Positions 51,144 through 59,873 of a stretch of 64,000 bases of DNA are shown in pieces. Position 1 is the first letter of the stretch. Each line of letters starts with the position of its first letter. The translations under genes and the position numbers were made by a program. Source of the stretch: Corynebacterium capitovis DSM 44611 (GTDB taxonomy: Bacteria; Actinomycetota; Actinomycetes; Mycobacteriales; Mycobacteriaceae). The notes under the pieces were generated by a model that saw only the letters and a list, made by a program, of their open reading frames with translations, was not told the origin of the DNA and did no database searches. The stretch lies in contig NZ_CP047117.1 of assembly GCF_030440535.1 (NCBI RefSeq), positions 248,001-312,000 of the forward strand, in the 5' to 3' direction.

Positions 51144-52406
51144 GTGAGCACTACACCGCAGCGTCCGAGACGACTCTTGCCCACCACGCGGCCTCAGGTG
51201 TCGGGTCACCGCTTCATGCGCCGCCGCGTCGAGCACGGCCTGCTCTTCGGCGACATACGGATGATCCACGACCCGCTCGCCTCGCGCCACCGCGCGATGC
51301 TCTTCAGCGGGGTGGCCGTTGCGCTGATCGCAGCGGTCGCCGGACTCTTCGCCTGGTTGCGCCCGAACCCGGATCCCGGTGACGCCAGCATCCTCCGCGA
51401 CATGCAGGGCAACCTGCTCGTCCGCGTGGGGGACCGGGTGCATCCCGTGACAAACCTGACCTCGGCTCGGCTCATCGCTGGGGCGCCCGACGAGCCCGCC
51501 CGCGTGGGCGACGCAGTGCTGGCAACCCTCCCGCGCGGGGTCCCGATAGGCATCCCGAGCGCACCCTCGCTTTTTGCACCCGCCGACAGTCCTGCTTCCT
51601 CGTGGTCCGCCTGCGAGCTCGCCGGCACCGTCACAGTCATCGCGGGGTACCCCTCGCAGTCGCTTGACGACGCCACCGCGGTCCTCGCCACCGCCGGCGG
51701 CAAGGAGTGGCTGATCACTCGCGCCGGGCGTGCCGAGCTGCCCGACGCGCAGACACCGCAGGGGCGGGTGCTGCGCCGCGGGTTAGGGATTGACTCGGCG
51801 ACTCCGCGCTGGTCGCCCCCGGCCCAGCTGCTTTGGGCACTGGAGGAGCAACCGCCGCTGGCCTTTCCCGCCGACCTCCCCGAGGTGGTGGACAGCGACG
51901 GGCAGGCCTGGGCGCTCAACGCCACTGGCGGGATCCAGCCCGTGACGCCTCTCCAGGCGGAGCTCCTCGTGAACGCGGGGGCGCTCGAGCGGCGGGTCGA
52001 GCGTGCGGAGCTCTCCACGTACGCGGACGCCGACCCGCCCTTGGATGTGAGGTTGCCAGCGCTGCGCCCGGTATTCCTCGACCCGGGCTCCCAGGCGCTC
52101 TGCGCGACGCAGGACGGGGGTGCGTCCACGATGAGTGTTTCAGGGGGCACCGCGGGAGCCATTGAACTTTCGGGCCGGGCAACGGCAACCCGCTTTATCG
52201 GATTGCAACTCGGCGCGGTCGGGGTTGACACGGGACACGGGTACCACGTGGTGTCCGCGCAGGGACTGCGGCACGAGGTGCCGGACCGCGACACCTTAAC
52301 GGTGGTTGGGGCGGTCCACGTAGAAGAAGTCCCTTGGGAGATTATCGCCCTGCTGCCCGAGGGGGAGGCCCTCAGCGCGAAGGCGGCGGGAACGGCCCTG
52401 TACTGA
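51144..52406 (+). CDS. eccB: Type VII secretion protein EccB
   Basis: The EccB membrane-complex component of the ESX (type VII) secretion system, 420 residues. A cytoplasmic N-terminus with RPQVSGHRFMRRRVEHGLLFGD and MIHDPLASRHRA, family hallmarks, is followed by one membrane helix (about residues 52-72) and a large extracytoplasmic part. The periplasmic region contains repeated beta-rich modules and two cysteines. GTG 51144 follows AGGGGGG-type sequence. Its 3' end overlaps the convergent mycP gene by 111 nt. With mycP, eccD and eccC it forms an ESX-4-like locus. Confidence 0.9.
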   Translation: MSTTPQRPRRLLPTTRPQVSGHRFMRRRVEHGLLFGDIRMIHDPLASRHRAMLFSGVAVALIAAVAGLFAWLRPNPDPGDASILRDMQGNLLVRVGDRVHPVTNLTSARLIAGAPDEPARVGDAVLATLPRGVPIGIPSAPSLFAPADSPASSWSACELAGTVTVIAGYPSQSLDDATAVLATAGGKEWLITRAGRAELPDAQTPQGRVLRRGLGIDSATPRWSPPAQLLWALEEQPPLAFPADLPEVVDSDGQAWALNATGGIQPVTPLQAELLVNAGALERRVERAELSTYADADPPLDVRLPALRPVFLDPGSQALCATQDGGASTMSVSGGTAGAIELSGRATATRFIGLQLGAVGVDTGHGYHVVSAQGLRHEVPDRDTLTVVGAVHVEEVPWEIIALLPEGEALSAKAAGTALY

Positions 52407-53516
52407 CGAGCGGGCGCACCACAACAGGCCCGCTAGGGCCGCCATAACAACAGCGGCGCCGCGGCTGCGCGCAAGGGCGGGGCTGGTTGCCGCTTCGTTC
52501 TGCGCGACGCTGAGCGGGGCGCGGGAGGGCTGCGGGTCCGGCTGCGTCTGTGTCACTACGGCAAGTGGATCGACGGCGCCGCCGGCGGGTTCCGCAGCTG
52601 CGATGACCCGCGCGCGAACCTCGGCGGGAGTAAGCGTTGGGTTGCGTTGAAGAAGTAGTGCCACCGACCCAGTGACAACGGGGGCGGCGAAACTCGTGCC
52701 GCTGAATGGCTGGGTGGTGTCTCGGTCAGTCGCGCGACCGGAGGCGAACCCGGATCCGCCCCACGACACGCCCGCCTGTACCGAGCCGGGGGCCGACAAC
52801 GGCGTGCCCCCTGTTTCCGATGCGACCGAGTAGCTCGCTACGGAATGGCTGTCCTCGCGCGCGCCGACTGCCAGGACCGTGGGTGCGTGGGCGGGCAGGA
52901 CGCGCCAGCCCTGGCGGCACGTCGGTGTTTCATTCCCGGCTGCGGAAATGACGATCGCTCCTGTTTCTTCGGCGCGGCGGAGGACGTCGTCAAGCGGGCG
53001 TGTATCCAATCGAGCCGCATCGCGGGGATCGAGGCACGATACGACAGAGATGTTAATGACTCGGGCGCCTCGGTCGAGGGCGTCGCCGATGGCGTCGGCA
53101 AGTGAGCTGAGGCTGCCGGCGGAGTCGATGGAGCGGTAATGCTGCGACGTTTGGCGGATGGAGAGGAGCTCGACGTCGGGCGCGATGCCGAGCGTGGCAC
53201 TGGCGATGATCCCGGCGACCACGGTTCCGTGGCCGTCGCAATCGAGAAGCGGGTTGGGTGCGCCGGGGGAGACGAAGTCCGCGCCTGGGCTCACGTGGGC
53301 GAACTCGGGGTTGGGGGCCACGCCCGTATCGATCACGGCCACCCGGACCCCGGCTCCCGTGGCGAAGCGACGCACCTGCGCAACGTCCTGCGGCGTTGCT
53401 GGGGTGCCCGTGGCGGGTTCCGGAGCCACGCACGGGATGTCCTGCGCCCGTGCGGCGGGGCAGACGAGGGAGGCGCTCAGCGCCCCAACGACGGCGGCGT
53501 AGCGGAGGGCGCGCAC
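52296..53516 (-). CDS. mycP: Mycosin (MycP), subtilisin-like serine protease of type VII secretion
   Basis: A 406-residue membrane-anchored S8 protease belonging to the ESX complex. It has a signal peptide (residues 1-24) and the catalytic triad in VAVIDTGV (Asp), DCDGHGTVVAG (His) and SGTSFAAPVVTG (Ser). A membrane anchor near residues 350-368 is followed by a cytoplasmic tail of about 38 residues, unusually long, encoded on the strand opposite the end of eccB. It directly follows eccD, and the genes abut. Mycosins stabilise the ESX complex and cleave some substrates. Confidence 0.9.
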   Translation of the reverse strand: MRALRYAAVVGALSASLVCPAARAQDIPCVAPEPATGTPATPQDVAQVRRFATGAGVRVAVIDTGVAPNPEFAHVSPGADFVSPGAPNPLLDCDGHGTVVAGIIASATLGIAPDVELLSIRQTSQHYRSIDSAGSLSSLADAIGDALDRGARVINISVVSCLDPRDAARLDTRPLDDVLRRAEETGAIVISAAGNETPTCRQGWRVLPAHAPTVLAVGAREDSHSVASYSVASETGGTPLSAPGSVQAGVSWGGSGFASGRATDRDTTQPFSGTSFAAPVVTGSVALLLQRNPTLTPAEVRARVIAAAEPAGGAVDPLAVVTQTQPDPQPSRAPLSVAQNEAATSPALARSRGAAVVMAALAGLLWCARSSVQGRSRRLRAEGLPLGQQGDNLPRDFFYVDRPNHR

Positions 53517-54839
53517 TTACATTCCCCTGATCAGGGCAAACCCGCCGGCAACGTGGACCACCACTGGGAGCGAAGCGATAATCGCGACCGTCTCCAATCG
53601 CTCTAGCCACACGACCGTGGTTGGTTCTAACTCCGGAATTCGAGACGCCCACAGCACCGTGGTTGCCGTAACGGCGCAGACAATGAGCGCCACAACCAGC
53701 GCGGCCGTCGAGGACGATACGGCGGCCACGACCCCGCAGCTGAGTACGCCAGTGAGAGCGATCGCGGTCAACGCCAACCGCGGCCCGGTGTCGTGGTGCC
53801 GAGCGCCATGGAGGACAAGGGCTCCTGCGACGCACAGACTGAGAACGATGGCCCACGCGTTGCCCGAACGGGCGAGGGACAACAGGGCGGGGATCATGAT
53901 CGCGGCTGCCCCGAAGTTGATGCCGGTCAGCAGCACGCGGGCTCGACGGCTGCGGGTTTCTGCATCAGCGAGGTAACCGTCGGTGGTACTTAGCTCCTCA
54001 CCGGCGGTAGGGATACGCGGGACCCGCAGGCCGGCTGCGCGCGTCGCGATTCCGGGTGCGGCAGCGACCACGATGAGCCCCGTGAGGACGGCCACCGCCG
54101 CGGGCGACGACGAGGATGGCAGGAAACCCCCGGCGCGCGTCGCCGCGGCCAGCAAGAGCCCTAGGGAGACAGTGAACGAGGCCGCGGCGAGCGAGTCGTA
54201 GGCCAGCGACAGCACGCAACCGGCGAGCGTGCCCACGGCCAGCGTTCCGGCCGCCGCGAGGGCACCCAAGGCGGGGTCCCGCGCATCGATCCACGCACTG
54301 GGAGGCCCCGCCACCCACGCACCGCACGCGGCTGCCGCGGTGAGCGTGCCGAGGTGAAACAACGCCCGGGACCTTGACACCAGGCTGAGTAGCAACATCA
54401 GAGCCCCGGCCGCCGCCATGGCAGCAGGGGGGCCGAGGAGCGGAAACAAGGCGAATCCCGCCGCCACGCACCCCACCGCTGACGCCGCGGTGCCAAGCCC
54501 AGGCACAAAGGTTTCCTCCCCGGCTGTGCTGGCCAGTGACTCGGCCGCGTCTCGTACGACAGGTGGGTCCACGGGCTCGTGGGGGCGCAACACCACGATG
54601 CTGCCGTCCCTGAGTTTGAGCTGGTAGAGAGGGGTGTGTAGATCCAACAGTGCACCCCCGGCGGTCGTCGCCTGCCACGGCCGGTGAACACGAGGAAGAT
54701 CGACGAAGCGCGCGATCTCGGGCAGCACTTCGGCGAACGTGGAGGACGTCGGCAGCGTCAGGTCTACGTCGCGGTGGAGCGAGACGGCGTCGATGCGGAC
54801 AGTTACTCGTACGATGTGGTGCGCCGACGTGGCAACCAA
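53517..54839 (-). CDS. eccD: Type VII secretion integral membrane protein EccD
   Basis: EccD forms the membrane channel scaffold of the ESX system. The 440-residue protein has an N-terminal ubiquitin-like domain (residues about 8-85: VRVTVRIDAVSLHRDVDL, LDLHTPLYQLKLRDGSIVVL) and then about eleven membrane helices. The start is uncertain: the best available codon is TTG at 54839, just before the ubiquitin-like fold. It is divergent from eccC, with about 140 bp between, which must hold both promoters. Confidence 0.88.
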   Translation of the reverse strand: MVATSAHHIVRVTVRIDAVSLHRDVDLTLPTSSTFAEVLPEIARFVDLPRVHRPWQATTAGGALLDLHTPLYQLKLRDGSIVVLRPHEPVDPPVVRDAAESLASTAGEETFVPGLGTAASAVGCVAAGFALFPLLGPPAAMAAAGALMLLLSLVSRSRALFHLGTLTAAAACGAWVAGPPSAWIDARDPALGALAAAGTLAVGTLAGCVLSLAYDSLAAASFTVSLGLLLAAATRAGGFLPSSSSPAAVAVLTGLIVVAAAPGIATRAAGLRVPRIPTAGEELSTTDGYLADAETRSRRARVLLTGINFGAAAIMIPALLSLARSGNAWAIVLSLCVAGALVLHGARHHDTGPRLALTAIALTGVLSCGVVAAVSSSTAALVVALIVCAVTATTVLWASRIPELEPTTVVWLERLETVAIIASLPVVVHVAGGFALIRGM

Positions 54840-54982
54840 AGCAAACCCCCGAAGTGTGTCATCAATGCGGCGCCGGACCCCCTCGCCGCGCGCGAGTTTT
54901 CATTATTGCTTAGGATTCTGGGCACGTCCACAGCACGGCCTCGGGGTGAGCCGGTGCGTTGAAAACAGGGGGGAGTGTCGTC

Positions 54983-56305
54983 ATGCTCGGGTCGGACCAT
55001 AATGCGGTCTTGCTTCCGGTGCCGCCGTATTCGGAGGAACCCCCTCCGCTGCCATCGGGGGTGCTAACGGCCGAAGCAGTCCCGCCGGCGCACAGGGACA
55101 CACCGCAGCCCGTTCTCAAGCTTCTGCTGCCGGTCGTGATGCTGGTGGCAGTGGGCGCGGTGGTGGCGATCATTGCGATGTCGGGACGCGGGGTCAGTCC
55201 GATGATGATGATCTTCCCGCTCACCATGGTCTTCGGCGTGCTCATGATGCTTAACCCGCCGGAGAAAAGTGGTGACGGTGATGAACCACGGCGCACCTTC
55301 TTGCGCCACCTTGATGCGCTGGCGAACCTCGCGCGGACCAATGCCGCCGCGCAGCGGGAACACGCGGTCCACTACCATCCCGATCCCCACTTCCTTCTCA
55401 CCGCGACACCCACTTCGCGAGTATGGGAGCGAGGGGCGGATGAACCTCGGGCGGGGGAGGTCCGGCTGGGTACCGGGTCGACAGCGTTGTGTACGCCCAT
55501 CGAGGTGGGTGACCCGGGCTCCCCGGAAGACCTCGACCCGGTGTGCGCAGTGAGTCTGCGGCGTACGGTCGCTGCGGTGAGTACCGTGCCGGGAATGCCG
55601 ATAGTCGTGCAGCTCGGGGCGTTCCCGTTGATTACCCTGGCTGGCCCGTCCGCGGTGGGCGTTGCGCGCTCCGTTCTGGTGCAGCTGGCCTTCTTCCACG
55701 GGCCCGAAACGGTGGGCATAATCAACGGGTACGGCGGGCCGTCGTTTAGCTGGCTGAAGTGGCTGCCGCACACGCGCGACCCTGAGTCGGCCGCATTGAC
55801 AGTCATGCTTGTCGACGCCACCGGCACCCACGCGGGGACCGCCGGACGGGGGGCCGATTGCGTCGTCGTCGTCAGCGAGGACCCTCACTACTTTATCGAC
55901 GACGACGCGCTCCACCTCGTCTGCACAGACTCCGTCAGCGCAGTCACGGAGGCGGGCGTGGAATACCTCGGCACGCCTGATGACGTGTGCCACGCGGAGG
56001 TCGAGTTGATCGCTCGCCACCTCGCGTTTTACCGTCGGCCGTCGCCAACGGGTAGCAATCTGCGCGGGGATGGTCTGCTGGGCCTGTTGGGTTTTGGCGA
56101 CATCGAGGAGCTCGCGCCCGAAGTGATGTGGGAGGGGCGAGAGGGCACGCGGCAGTTTCTCACCGTCCCGATCGGGGCATCCCCCGCTGGTAACCCGGTT
56201 CACCTCGACCTCAAGGAATCGGCCCACGGCGGAATGGGCCCCCACGGGTTGTGCATTGGGGCGACAGGGTCGGGCAAATCTGAGCTTGGTTTGTGGCTAC
56301 GATAG
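54983..56305 (+). CDS. eccC: EccC motor ATPase, N-terminal part only, truncated by an integrated element
   Basis: EccC is the FtsK/SpoIIIE-type ATPase that drives ESX secretion, normally about 1,200-1,300 residues with three ATPase domains. Here 440 codons remain. The N-terminal two membrane helices (about residues 44-90) and the stalk and first domain are present up to the Walker A sequence GLCIGATGSGKSEL. The frame then passes into foreign DNA and stops at 56303. ATG 54983 is preferred over TTG 54959 because a GGGGGGAG site lies 8 nt before it. The first ATPase fold is incomplete, so the product is presumably inactive. The remainder should lie past the right end of the element, outside this window. 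Confidence 0.85.
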   Translation: MLGSDHNAVLLPVPPYSEEPPPLPSGVLTAEAVPPAHRDTPQPVLKLLLPVVMLVAVGAVVAIIAMSGRGVSPMMMIFPLTMVFGVLMMLNPPEKSGDGDEPRRTFLRHLDALANLARTNAAAQREHAVHYHPDPHFLLTATPTSRVWERGADEPRAGEVRLGTGSTALCTPIEVGDPGSPEDLDPVCAVSLRRTVAAVSTVPGMPIVVQLGAFPLITLAGPSAVGVARSVLVQLAFFHGPETVGIINGYGGPSFSWLKWLPHTRDPESAALTVMLVDATGTHAGTAGRGADCVVVVSEDPHYFIDDDALHLVCTDSVSAVTEAGVEYLGTPDDVCHAEVELIARHLAFYRRPSPTGSNLRGDGLLGLLGFGDIEELAPEVMWEGREGTRQFLTVPIGASPAGNPVHLDLKESAHGGMGPHGLCIGATGSGKSELGLWLR

Positions 56306-56310
56306 GTGTC

Positions 56311-57771
56311 ATGCCCTTTCGCGCTGCCATCTACGCCCGTATCAGCCTCGACCGTAAAGAAGAAGCTGGTGTCCAGCGGCAGGTCCACCTTGCAAGCAAG
56401 CAGGCTGAAGCCGACGAGGCCTGCGTGGTCGCTGAATACGTCGATAACAACGTCTCTGCCTTTTCCGGCGAATTCCGGCCTGAGTATGACAAGCTGCTCA
56501 AATCTGTTCAGGCTGGGGAGTTGGACATCATATACGTCTACGCACTGGACAGACTGACCCGCCGCACCAAAGATACGTTGGCACTCTTCGAGCTGTGTGA
56601 AAAACACGGTGTGAAAATCAAGGCCAACCGGGGCTACGGTATCGACCCTCAAGACCCCGCATCGCGGCTGACCATTGTGATTCTTGGACTTATTGCTGAG
56701 CAGGAATCTATTGACCGCGCTGCTCGCATACGTGCTGCTTATGAAGACCGCGCTCGCACAGGCAGGCCCAAGACTGGTGGGTTTCGCATGTTTGGATACG
56801 AGGTCGACGGGGTCACAATCCGCGAAGACGAAGCCCAGGCCATTCTCGATGCCGCTAAAATGATTATCTCTGGCAAAGCACTCCGTGAGGCATGTCGTGA
56901 GATTTTCCACCCCCGTGGTCTAGAGACCACGCGAGGGAATCCTATGAACGCCTATACGCTGCGTGACATCCTGCTCAACCCTCGTGTTCGTGGCATTTCT
57001 ACTTTCCAACCGACCAATCCCGAGACAGGGACCCGACTCAAGCGTGACCGCCAGGTCATTGGCCCCGGCAGTTGGCCAGCCATCATCGACTCCGCAACCG
57101 GTGAAAAGCTGGACGCCGTGCTCAATGATCCTGCGCGTCGGAAAAATCACGCGGGTACCGCGCCGACTAAGTTCCTAGCGTCCGTTTTGACTTGCACCTG
57201 CGGCGACCCGATGTATTCCCGGTCTCGCCAGTGGGGCGGCAAAAGTAAGAAGTTCTACTCTTGCAAGCGCTCTAAGACCGGTGCTCAACACGTCTCCATC
57301 GGTGATGAGGTCGATGACCTCGTCCAAAAGGTCATCCTTGCGCGTATGGCAAAACCCGATGCTGTCGAGGTCGTCCGCCAGGCGCTCGCGCCTGAAGATG
57401 AAGACCTATCTGAAAAGATGAAGGATTTGTTCACCGAGCGTACCGCGTTGCTTGCCCGTCGAGAAGAAGTGGAAGAACAGGTTGCCAGTGGCGATGTGGA
57501 TGTCACGGTATTCGCCCGTGTTGAGGCGAAGATCGCTGACAAGCTGGCCAGCATCGATAGCCAGCTCAACACCATGACGTCAAGCATGGGGGTTGACCCA
57601 CTAACTACTGAGATAACCGACGGTGTGGATTTCGGCGAATGGTGGGAGGGCGCCAGTGTCGAAGACAAGCGCAGGCTGACCAAGTTGCTCATGGAGATCC
57701 ATATTTTGCCTGGCAAGCTCGGTGCGAAGAAGTTCGATCCAACACGTGTAAAAATCACCTGGAAGTCTTGA
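56311..57771 (+). CDS. Large serine recombinase (site-specific integrase)
   Basis: A 486-residue integrase that would catalyse attP x attB integration and, with a directionality factor, excision. The catalytic domain has AAIYARISLDR with the serine nucleophile at residue 12, and ALDRLTRRTKDTLALFE. The recombinase domain follows (MNAYTLRDILLNPRVRG), then a zinc ribbon with cysteines in LTCTCGDPMYSR and FYSCKRS, and a coiled-coil segment near residues 365-425. ATG 56311 is at the catalytic domain; GTG 56293 is an alternative inside the truncated eccC. Placement at the junction with eccC is as expected for such integrases. Confidence 0.9.
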   Translation: MPFRAAIYARISLDRKEEAGVQRQVHLASKQAEADEACVVAEYVDNNVSAFSGEFRPEYDKLLKSVQAGELDIIYVYALDRLTRRTKDTLALFELCEKHGVKIKANRGYGIDPQDPASRLTIVILGLIAEQESIDRAARIRAAYEDRARTGRPKTGGFRMFGYEVDGVTIREDEAQAILDAAKMIISGKALREACREIFHPRGLETTRGNPMNAYTLRDILLNPRVRGISTFQPTNPETGTRLKRDRQVIGPGSWPAIIDSATGEKLDAVLNDPARRKNHAGTAPTKFLASVLTCTCGDPMYSRSRQWGGKSKKFYSCKRSKTGAQHVSIGDEVDDLVQKVILARMAKPDAVEVVRQALAPEDEDLSEKMKDLFTERTALLARREEVEEQVASGDVDVTVFARVEAKIADKLASIDSQLNTMTSSMGVDPLTTEITDGVDFGEWWEGASVEDKRRLTKLLMEIHILPGKLGAKKFDPTRVKITWKS

Positions 57772-57775
57772 CTGT

Positions 57776-57888
57776 CCGTAATCGTTAATGCTAGAATTAC
57801 GGTACATATTGTTTTATGGACACCTATTGCGGTCGTTTACCGCCTGGGCTTGACTAGTTCACGCTGCCACCTATCCATTGGGTGTCCA
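57776..57888 (+). promoter_or_regulatory. Control region of the restriction-modification operon with inverted repeats
   Basis: CCGTAAT (57776-57782) and ATTACGG (57796-57802) form a hairpin after the integrase gene. TGGACACC (57817-57824) and GGTGTCCA (57881-57888) form a second, widely spaced inverted repeat that brackets a promoter candidate, TTGACT at 57850-57855 and TATCCA at 57872-57877 (16-bp spacer). GCGGT and ACCGC near 57830-57842 make a third small repeat. This could be autoregulation by the methyltransferase or a repressor site. Confidence 0.4.
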
Positions 57889-57920
57889 CAATCGAGCGAT
57901 TTTGAACAGCAAGGAAAGTC

Positions 57921-59873
57921 ATGTCACGAGCCACGATGCAGAACACGGTAGGGGTGGAGTACCTCACAACTAACATTGAGGGTGGTGAGTATAGCTACGT
58001 CCAGGCCGCAGGCTCTCGTGAAAAACTTCAATCGGTCCTCGGTCGGGAGTTCAACCACTTCAAGGTTGACCTGCGTTTCTTCGATGAAGAGAGTGGCGTG
58101 GCTGTACTGATCGAGACAAAGCAGCGCTTCGTCGATGGTGACATCGCCCAACTCCGTGAATATGTGGCCGAAGAGAAGGCACTTTTTCCCCGCAACAAGA
58201 TCATCGCCATCTTGGCCAACACGGCCGACGAAGAGTTGCGTGTGTGGAAGAGCTATGTGGATGACGAGCATGAGCTGCCTGGCGAGACTGCCATTGACAC
58301 CATGGCCTACTACACGTCTCTGTTCGAGACGAACCGGCAGAACAACCGCGAGAAGGTGTTGCGCAACACCTACGCGCTTAACGAGCTACTTCATAAGAAG
58401 GACATCGACGAAAAGCTCCGCAGCCAGTTTGTCGGCACCACACTGCTTTACGTCAAGTCTGTGGTCACCAGGCTCGGGATCTCTGAGGTTACCGACAAGA
58501 CCGCCCGGAAACTTCGTGAGTATTGGGCTACCCTCGATGCGCCACAAATCCGCACTGGTATCGAAACCACTCTCGATGACCTACTCGATGACTCAGACAA
58601 CAAGACCAAGAAGATCAAACTACTGCGCACCAACGTCGTCAACGACCAGAAGGTGAAAAAACTAGCTCTTGATGACTGGCTAGACATCCTCATGGCTATC
58701 GTGACCGGCATCTACGCCTACATCGACGAGGAAAGCTCCGAGGGGCAGGACTTGCTCAACCTGTTCTTCATTGCCTTCAACAAGTACACCGGTAAGGCTG
58801 ATAAGAACCAAGCATTCACCCCAGACCACATTACCGAGTTTGCTTGCCGCGTGACTGGTGTTGACCGCCACACCCGCGTGTTCGACGGTGCTTGTGGCTC
58901 CGGCTCATTTCTCGTACAGGGGATGGTTAAGGCGCTAGCCGATTGCACCACCATGCCAGGTACACAGGCCGAAAAGGAAGCCCAGCGGGAGAAAATTAAA
59001 CGCGAGCACATCTACGGCGTCGAGAATGAGGAAAAGGCCTACGGCCTGGCTACCACCAACATGCTCATTCATGGTGATGGTAACTCCAACATTGAGTTCG
59101 CTAGCCTCTTCGACTCCAAGAAATCCTTTCACGAAGCCGACCCGGATGTTGTGCTCATGAACCCGCCCTTCAATGCGAAGCCCATCGGTATTCCAGATCG
59201 CTACAAGACCAACTGGGGGAAAGCAAAGGACGGCAAGGAAGACCCAACCAAGGGTATGGTTTTCGTTCAGTTCATCTCCGATTGTGTGGTGGAAGCAAAC
59301 GCGATGCGGAGACAGAACAACCAGTCCACCAAAACGGTGAAGATGGCTGTGATCCTGCCTGTCGCCACAGCCATTGGGGCAAACAGCGTTCTCAAGGATG
59401 CTAAGCGGCGCCTCCTCATCAACAACACCCTGGAAGCGGTGTTCACCCTACCCAACGAGATTTTCTACCCCGGTGCCTCTGCATCGGCGTGCATGATGCT
59501 GCTGACTCTCGGTCAACCACACAACGACCCCGCTACAGGTGAGCCGAACAAAGCGACGTTCTTCGGCTACTACAAGGACGATGCTCACATAAAGAAGAAG
59601 AACCTGGGGCGTATCGAACAGTTCGACCGCAACAACGCGAGTAAGTGGAAAGCCATCGAGGACAAATGGCTCAAATTGTATCGCAACAAGACGGTGGAGG
59701 CAGGCATGTCCGCCATGCAGGAGGTCACCCACGAAGATGAGTGGCTGGTCGAGGCATACATGAAGACGGACTACTCGAAACTCACTGTCGATGACTTCCA
59801 AGCCACGGTCAATAACTATCTTGCATACCTAATCAAAGAGGGGCAGGTTACTGAGGGAGGCGGTGTTCGATAA
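57921..59873 (+). CDS. BcgI-like fused restriction endonuclease-DNA methyltransferase subunit (type IIB)
   Basis: A 650-residue protein. The N-terminal 100 residues hold a PD-(D/E)XK-type nuclease pattern, VDLRFF (Asp50), then LIETKQ (Glu65, Lys67). A helical linker follows, then a gamma-type N6-adenine methyltransferase with motif I VFDGACGSGSFL (residues 320-331) and motif IV NPPF (414-417). This fusion, a length close to the BcgI A subunit and a separate specificity gene coupled to it point to a type IIB system that methylates adenine and cuts on both sides of a bipartite site. A type I HsdM would lack the nuclease domain. The stop overlaps the specificity gene (TAATG). Confidence 0.82.
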   Translation: MSRATMQNTVGVEYLTTNIEGGEYSYVQAAGSREKLQSVLGREFNHFKVDLRFFDEESGVAVLIETKQRFVDGDIAQLREYVAEEKALFPRNKIIAILANTADEELRVWKSYVDDEHELPGETAIDTMAYYTSLFETNRQNNREKVLRNTYALNELLHKKDIDEKLRSQFVGTTLLYVKSVVTRLGISEVTDKTARKLREYWATLDAPQIRTGIETTLDDLLDDSDNKTKKIKLLRTNVVNDQKVKKLALDDWLDILMAIVTGIYAYIDEESSEGQDLLNLFFIAFNKYTGKADKNQAFTPDHITEFACRVTGVDRHTRVFDGACGSGSFLVQGMVKALADCTTMPGTQAEKEAQREKIKREHIYGVENEEKAYGLATTNMLIHGDGNSNIEFASLFDSKKSFHEADPDVVLMNPPFNAKPIGIPDRYKTNWGKAKDGKEDPTKGMVFVQFISDCVVEANAMRRQNNQSTKTVKMAVILPVATAIGANSVLKDAKRRLLINNTLEAVFTLPNEIFYPGASASACMMLLTLGQPHNDPATGEPNKATFFGYYKDDAHIKKKNLGRIEQFDRNNASKWKAIEDKWLKLYRNKTVEAGMSAMQEVTHEDEWLVEAYMKTDYSKLTVDDFQATVNNYLAYLIKEGQVTEGGGVR

